From Conidiobolus incongruus B7586 (Eukaryota; Entomophthoromycota; Entomophthoromycetes; Entomophthorales; Conidiobolaceae): a stretch of 38,922 bases of DNA. Of the stretch, positions 34,349 to 38,922 are shown piece by piece. Below the pieces are notes generated by a model. The model made no database searches. It was given only the letters and a program-made list of their open reading frames with translations, and was not told the DNA's origin. Positions within the stretch are counted from its first letter, which is position 1, and the number at the start of each line of letters is the position of its first letter. Made by a program: the position numbers and the translations under genes. The stretch covers positions 1 through 38,922 of the forward strand of contig JNEM01010498.1 of assembly GCA_000697335.1 (NCBI GenBank). The letters are read 5' to 3'.

Positions 34349-35486
34349 TTAAAATTTTAATAAGTTGATATCGTCAAATAATTTGGTTGATAATAAATTA
34401 GCGTAGGCCTAATATGTTAAGGTTAGTATTCATAAAAATGGGATGATATAAATTATATATTACTCTATAGATGGCAGCATTAGGCTTGTACCCGACAGCT
34501 ATATTAATTATATAATTAGTAATGTAAATATAGAATTTAAATTGTATGATAATTACCGGTAGAAACTTGTTCAGAACCAATGTTAAGAGTAGCCAAATAT
34601 AATCCATCTTCACGGGTAAGAACTCTATAATTATTAGTAGTTAAATAAAAATAAGGAAAATATAATTAAATAAAATAAATTACTCAGAAGTGGGTTCAGG
34701 TAAGGATTTTTGACTTAGAATTTGTTTAACACTTTGTTCAGGGTTTTCAAAGGCCTTTAAGAAGTTGACATTGTACTTTTGATTAAACAAAACTTTGTTA
34801 ACGAATTGCTTGGCAACACTCCATCCCTGTTAAAATATTTAGTTATAGATGATTAATAAAAGCGAATAAATAGGTTACTTGATCGTAGTAAATGGCACCA
34901 ACTAAACCGTGGAAACAAGTGTGAATCATTGCATTTTCTTGTTTAATTAACAAATTCTTGGGAATGGGCTTGTCTTCCTTTTCCTAAATAGTAGTTCATT
35001 AGTATATACTTATATATTATATAAAATAAGAATTTACTTTGAATAATTCATATTGACAAACTTTGCTGAAGTCGTATGGTTTTAAAAGTTCATTAATCTG
35101 TTTTTTACTAAATAGAGTATTAACAGCTTGTTGTAACATTTTTTCGGTACATTGATATTTATTTAAAAATTCTTCAGTAATCATCAAGTTAGTTAATTTT
35201 TCACCTAAAAATATTATTAATAAATAGAAAGATAAATTATATTAATAAATAAATTACCAATTAATTGAAATCTATCCGAATTACTGACAGAGGCGTGTTT
35301 GAAAGATTTATGAGTTAAACCTGAGATATAAGATTCAATATTTTTTGGTTGAATATTGAATTGATTTAAAAAAGTTTCAACTTGTTTAGGTTCTAAATCT
35401 AATTGGATTTTGGAACTTGAGAATGATCTAATTGAATAACGTTGTAAAGGTGTTAAAATACTACGGATATTCTTGACGGGATTCAT
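34349..35486 (-). CDS. Mitochondrial large-subunit ribosomal protein mL44 (268 aa)
   Basis: Seven exons join in frame: 35258-35486, 35038-35204, 34879-34983, 34684-34826, 34557-34624, 34464-34498 and 34349-34408. The introns are 52-59 nt. The N terminus is basic and serine-rich (R-Y-S-I-R-S-F-S-S-S), fitting a mitochondrial targeting peptide. An RNase III-like fold follows (L-T-H-K-S-F near 57). Its signature reads D-R-F-Q-L-I-G-E (71-78), with Gln where active enzymes have catalytic Glu, so it should be inactive, as expected of the ribosomal homologs. The end resembles the second half of a double-stranded RNA-binding domain (Y-L-A-T-L-N-I-G-S-E-Q, then A-A-I-Y-R-A-Y-A-N-L-L). That tail favours mL44 (yeast MRPL3) over mL57. 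It is shorter than yeast MRPL3 (390 aa). Confidence 0.82.
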
Positions 35487-35690
35487 TTTAATTTTATATT
35501 GTATTGTTATTCAAGGTCTATTTGATTTAGTTGATAGTGATTATTATCGTTATAATAATAGTATAGTTATGATAATTATTATCAATATTGTAATTCTGGA
35601 GAATTTGTTTAAATTGTTGTTAAAAAATCATTTCAAATTGTGGGTTACATATTAACTATTTTGAATTTGTATTTTAATCAGATTAATATT

Positions 35691-35718
35691 AATCATCAAT
35701 CATCAATCATCAATCAAT
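35691..35718. repeat. AATCATC minisatellite, about 4 copies
   Basis: The heptamer AATCATC occurs three times in tandem, followed by a partial fourth unit, about 205 bp upstream of the mL44 start codon. Confidence 0.9.
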
Positions 35719-36814
35719 AATATAATAATTTATATTCTATCAAAATCTGTTATTTCAAACAATTTATTCAATGTTTTGAAATATAAATCTATAATTATTA
35801 CATATTCCAATAATATTCTGAATATTGTTAACTTATAAATTTATATCTAATTACAAAATGTATATTTAACATTTAATAATTTATTATTATAAATAATGAA
35901 TTTCTAATTTAGAATAAATATACATTACAATTTTTTATATTAAATATTATTTGGTAATAATTATTAGAATTATTAAAATATTTAAAATCAAAAATTTATT
36001 TCTAAAAATGTTTTAACACATTATGTTTGATAATATACAAAAATTGAAAATATAATATTTAATATTCCATTTGAAATACCAGTATTATTTGTAGTTTATT
36101 TAATTAAATGATAATCACAACATACAAGTGTTTGTATTAATAATCTATTCGAATACCACAATAACAATATATAAATATGTGTATATTATATATTCCAAAA
36201 TAAACTGGATCAATTTTTATAGACAAATGTAGTTTTAAAAAATTAATGATAAATAAATATTGATATTAAATGACAGCACCACAATTTGAATTGCATTTTT
36301 AACTTCATTAATATTATTGAATATCAAATAATAAAACAAAGTCAAATACATCTAACTATATATTCTATTTAGTAATATATTAAATCAAATTTATTATAGT
36401 AATTGATAAGAATCCACTATTTTTTCATTATTAAAATTCAATTCAATAATTGTAAAATGACAAATGTTGATAAAGTATCTGAGAGTTGTTTAATCAAATA
36501 TTGATATTTTGTAACGCTAATATTTTCTTTTAACAATGGAAAGTAGTGAAATTAATAACCCCAATTATTGAAAATATTAGTGTCTCGGTTCATTAAAACT
36601 AAAGATATAATGAGAAAATATAAATACAGAGCTTGTTAAAATCAATGTTCATATTCAATAAAGCACTAGTGGTTACATTAATTTTACTGCTAAGCAAATT
36701 TTGACTAAATCTTTTAATTCGATATTTTTTATCATTATATAGAATATCGTCAAAAAATTCAATTATATTAAAATAGTTGATTAATATATTAGTGTAAAAT
36801 ATTTAAGCATATTG

Positions 36815-36817
<3 letters not shown>

Positions 36818-36847
<30 letters not shown>
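36818..36847. repeat. (AT)15 microsatellite
   Basis: This is a 30-bp uninterrupted alternating AT run, about 50 bp downstream of the Vtc1 stop codon. Confidence 0.95.
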
Positions 36848-36849
<2 letters not shown>

Positions 36850-36895
36850 GGTTAGCGAATATATTTAATATTATTAATATTGCTGTACTTTGTTT

Positions 36896-37350
36896 CTAAA
36901 AAACTCCAGCAGCATAATTCAACCAAAAATTAATAAAAGCAGCAATAATAACTGTTATAATTAAAAATTTAGGTCCAAAATTATCATCTATAAAATATAC
37001 ATTAACTTAAGATTATTTCGATAAAATTAAATCTTACCATAGAAACCAAATTCTTGATTTTGTAATTTTTTAGCTCTCCATCTGAAGCTATAGTAAGCAT
37101 AGCCCATAATAAAGTAAGACACTGAACTGAATAAAATAGCAGAATAAAAACCGACAGCATTCTCTGTGAAATTTAGCAAACTGACGGCGAGACCACCAAT
37201 GACGACAGCGAATTGGACCCAGCTCAAGAATGTGCGTTCATTGGCAAAGAAACCTTTTGGATTGGGACGCCTTTGGACAGGAGCGTCAGGAGGTAATGGG
37301 GTATAGTAACCAGATCTGATAAAATTTTTTATACTTACAAGGTATTCCAT
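36896..37350 (-). CDS. vtc1: Vacuolar transporter chaperone subunit Vtc1 (134 aa)
   Basis: Two exons (37038-37350 and 36896-36987) flank a 50-nt intron with GTAAG and TATAG ends. Splicing turns the codon series G-F-Y into G-F-Y-D-D-N-F-G-P, matching the yeast Vtc1 arrangement. The family core F-F-A-N-E-R-T-F-L-S-W (34-44) precedes the first of three transmembrane helices, with the others near 66-90 and 112-131. Vtc1 is the small membrane subunit of the VTC complex, which makes polyphosphate from ATP and moves it into the vacuole. The length matches yeast Vtc1 (129 aa). It lacks the SPX and catalytic domains found in Vtc2-Vtc4, which would be encoded elsewhere. Confidence 0.92.
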
Positions 37351-38922
37351 ATTGATTTGATATTATTAATTTTAATCTACTTGAATAAAAGATGAAACAT
37401 AACATTTCTTCTAGTTGATTATTATTTAATTCCCATAAATTTTCAATCCATTCAATAAACAAGTGTGACAGATTAATTTCGCTTGATTGGACTGTTACAT
37501 TTGCAATTCTCTCAGCTTACAAAATGTAAACTAAATCACCAATCATTATCAAATATTATATTCGCCAATATTGTAGTATTTATTATTAAAACCACTATTG
37601 AGTTTTCACGCTTTCATTGTAGTGATAAAAGGATAATTTGTTATATAATAATCTCTAATATATATATTAAATTACATAATCTAATAAAATTATTGGAATT
37701 TTTATTATCAAAATAAGTAATTTTGATATTCTTTATTGATGATCTCATTATTAGTTATTGATAGTTTATTGAATTTACATAATTCAAGATTGTTATATAC
37801 AAAGTAATCATAACAATTGATAGTTGAGTTATTTTAAAATATAATTTATAAAAATTCATATCTACTTAATAATTCTCAATTGATGTTTAATTAAATAATA
37901 TTTTTCAATATTTTAAAATTATCAGATTATTTGATTATACATAATTTGAAAATGTAATAATTATTTTTAAATATCACAATAATAATTATACAATTATTAA
38001 AAATTCTGGATTGTTTAACTAAATACATTTTTAATCTTTTATCATTTATATTTTTCAAATGTTTTTAAATTCAAATTAAACAAATTTTGCAATATATTTG
38101 AAAATACTATTTAAAATAATTAATATGCTTGTATTGTAATATAATCGTGAATTTTATTTAATATATAAACTTTTTAAAATTTGAAAAATTTAATTATTAT
38201 TTAATATTAAAAATTTTTAAATTGAAAATAATTTCATATTTATGATTATTCAAAATTATTCCTAACTTATCAGAAAATATGGTATATTATTTATTTCTCT
38301 CATTTCATCTATTTAAATTAAATAAATGCATATAATAAACTTAATACTTGATAACAAATTTTTAACTTTGATATTATTCAATATAAATTTCTTTTTAATT
38401 GAATATAATCATCTTATGTTTGATACACAATAAGGTAATATTATTTATTGTCAGCATTATTATACTTATTGTCTAAAATATAATGGATAAATATATCCTT
38501 TAAAAATTATTTGATATTAATGACTATTTAATCTTATTTTTAGATTGATATAATACTCATATATATCTGAGGTATATTATTGAATAAACTGAATAAAACT
38601 CATAAAATATATTTTTTAATAGGTTAAAAGATATAATATTGAATATAAAATCAATCTGTGTTAATATAAATAAAAATAAATAATTATATAATTAATCATA
38701 TATTTTGAAGAAAGTTAATATAATGATTTAATAATTTTTTTATAAAGATGAATTGATTTAATTTCAAGAAATAAATAAATAAATAAATAAAATTTTATAT
38801 CATATGTTGTTATGTATAAATTATATTAATTATATAATATTAATCTAAATTTAATTTTGTATATATTTTAGATATTACCATTAAATTAAAAAAATGGGAA
38901 TATTTTAATTTCTGATTTTTTA
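37351..38922. other. AT-rich spacer to window end
   Basis: This contains the Vtc1 promoter and otherwise nothing recognisable. A 77-codon plus-strand frame (37483-37716) has low complexity and no family resemblance. An AAAT tetranucleotide run lies at 38770-38791. Confidence 0.55.
38770..38791. repeat. (AAAT)n microsatellite, about 5 copies
   Basis: A tandem run of the ATAA/AAAT tetramer lies within AT-rich spacer. Confidence 0.85.

Larger units (their letters stand above)
35487..36895. other. AT-rich spacer with simple repeats
   Basis: This spacer contains the mL44 promoter and the Vtc1 gene's 3' end. It holds a 7-bp minisatellite (35691-35718) and an AT microsatellite (36818-36847). The small plus-strand frame at 35473-35655 is low complexity and rejected as chance. 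Confidence 0.55.

Noticed and set aside
34398-34613. A 71-codon minus-strand frame in the mL44 gene
   Set aside because: It is read-through of exons 5 and 6 and their introns in the wrong frame; the spliced mL44 model explains the region.
35473-35655. A 60-codon plus-strand frame overlapping the mL44 start
   Set aside because: It is low complexity, overlaps a real start codon in antisense, and has no recognisable domain.
35691-35718. AATCATC repeats as a CRISPR-like or telomeric array
   Set aside because: The units are 7 bp without spacers, there are only about four copies, and the site is internal and upstream of a housekeeping gene.
37311-37340. GTAAGT...CAG inside the first Vtc1 exon as an intron
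   Set aside because: The span is only about 23 nt, too short for spliceosomal removal, and the unspliced frame is open and sensible.
37483-37716. A 77-codon plus-strand frame upstream of Vtc1
   Set aside because: It is Ile- and Asn-rich chance sequence without motif or conservation evidence.

Overview
The window is a very AT-rich stretch of a nuclear fungal genome. Six signs point this way: introns of about 50-73 nt with GT...AG ends, TATA-box promoters, an ortholog of the fungal spliceosome protein Cwc2, a Vtc1-type polyphosphate polymerase subunit, expanded secreted S28 peptidases and expanded F-box/LRR genes. Together these suggest an early-diverging fungus, and an entomophthoralean such as Conidiobolus is my best guess. 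That placement is inference, not something the sequence proves.

Region 1 (1-13.8 kb) is an F-box/LRR gene neighbourhood with all recognisable genes on the minus strand. It holds one intact gene (12098-13588), one near-identical copy broken by a 31-bp deletion (3410-4878), and a third copy decayed almost beyond recognition (7910-9335). The two young copies lie in collinear duplicated segments about 8.69 kb apart. Their flanks are old and diverged, yet tracts of 415 and 319 bp are identical, so gene conversion has homogenised parts of them. A likely solo LTR (6169-6502) sits between the copies.

Region 2 (15.6-27.8 kb) is a tandem array of three intronless plus-strand genes for secreted S28 serine peptidases (468, 470 and 470 aa). 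All three keep the Ser-Asp-His triad. Their starts are almost evenly spaced (5395 and 5385 bp). They share a short promoter block (a TCAC element about 25 bp before TATAA) and conversion-like identical tracts. An isolated island of higher GC (24365-24810) lies between the second and third genes.

Region 3 (28.4-37.4 kb) carries ordinary single-copy housekeeping genes, several with introns: an Eps15/Ede1-like EH-domain endocytic scaffold (five exons, first exon 4 nt), a DUF423/TMEM256 membrane protein, the splicing factor Cwc2 (six exons, one of 14 nt), mitochondrial ribosomal protein mL44 (seven exons) and Vtc1 (two exons). These genes are functionally unrelated. The rest is AT-rich spacer with simple repeats and no recognisable genes. 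I found no tRNA, rRNA or CRISPR array.
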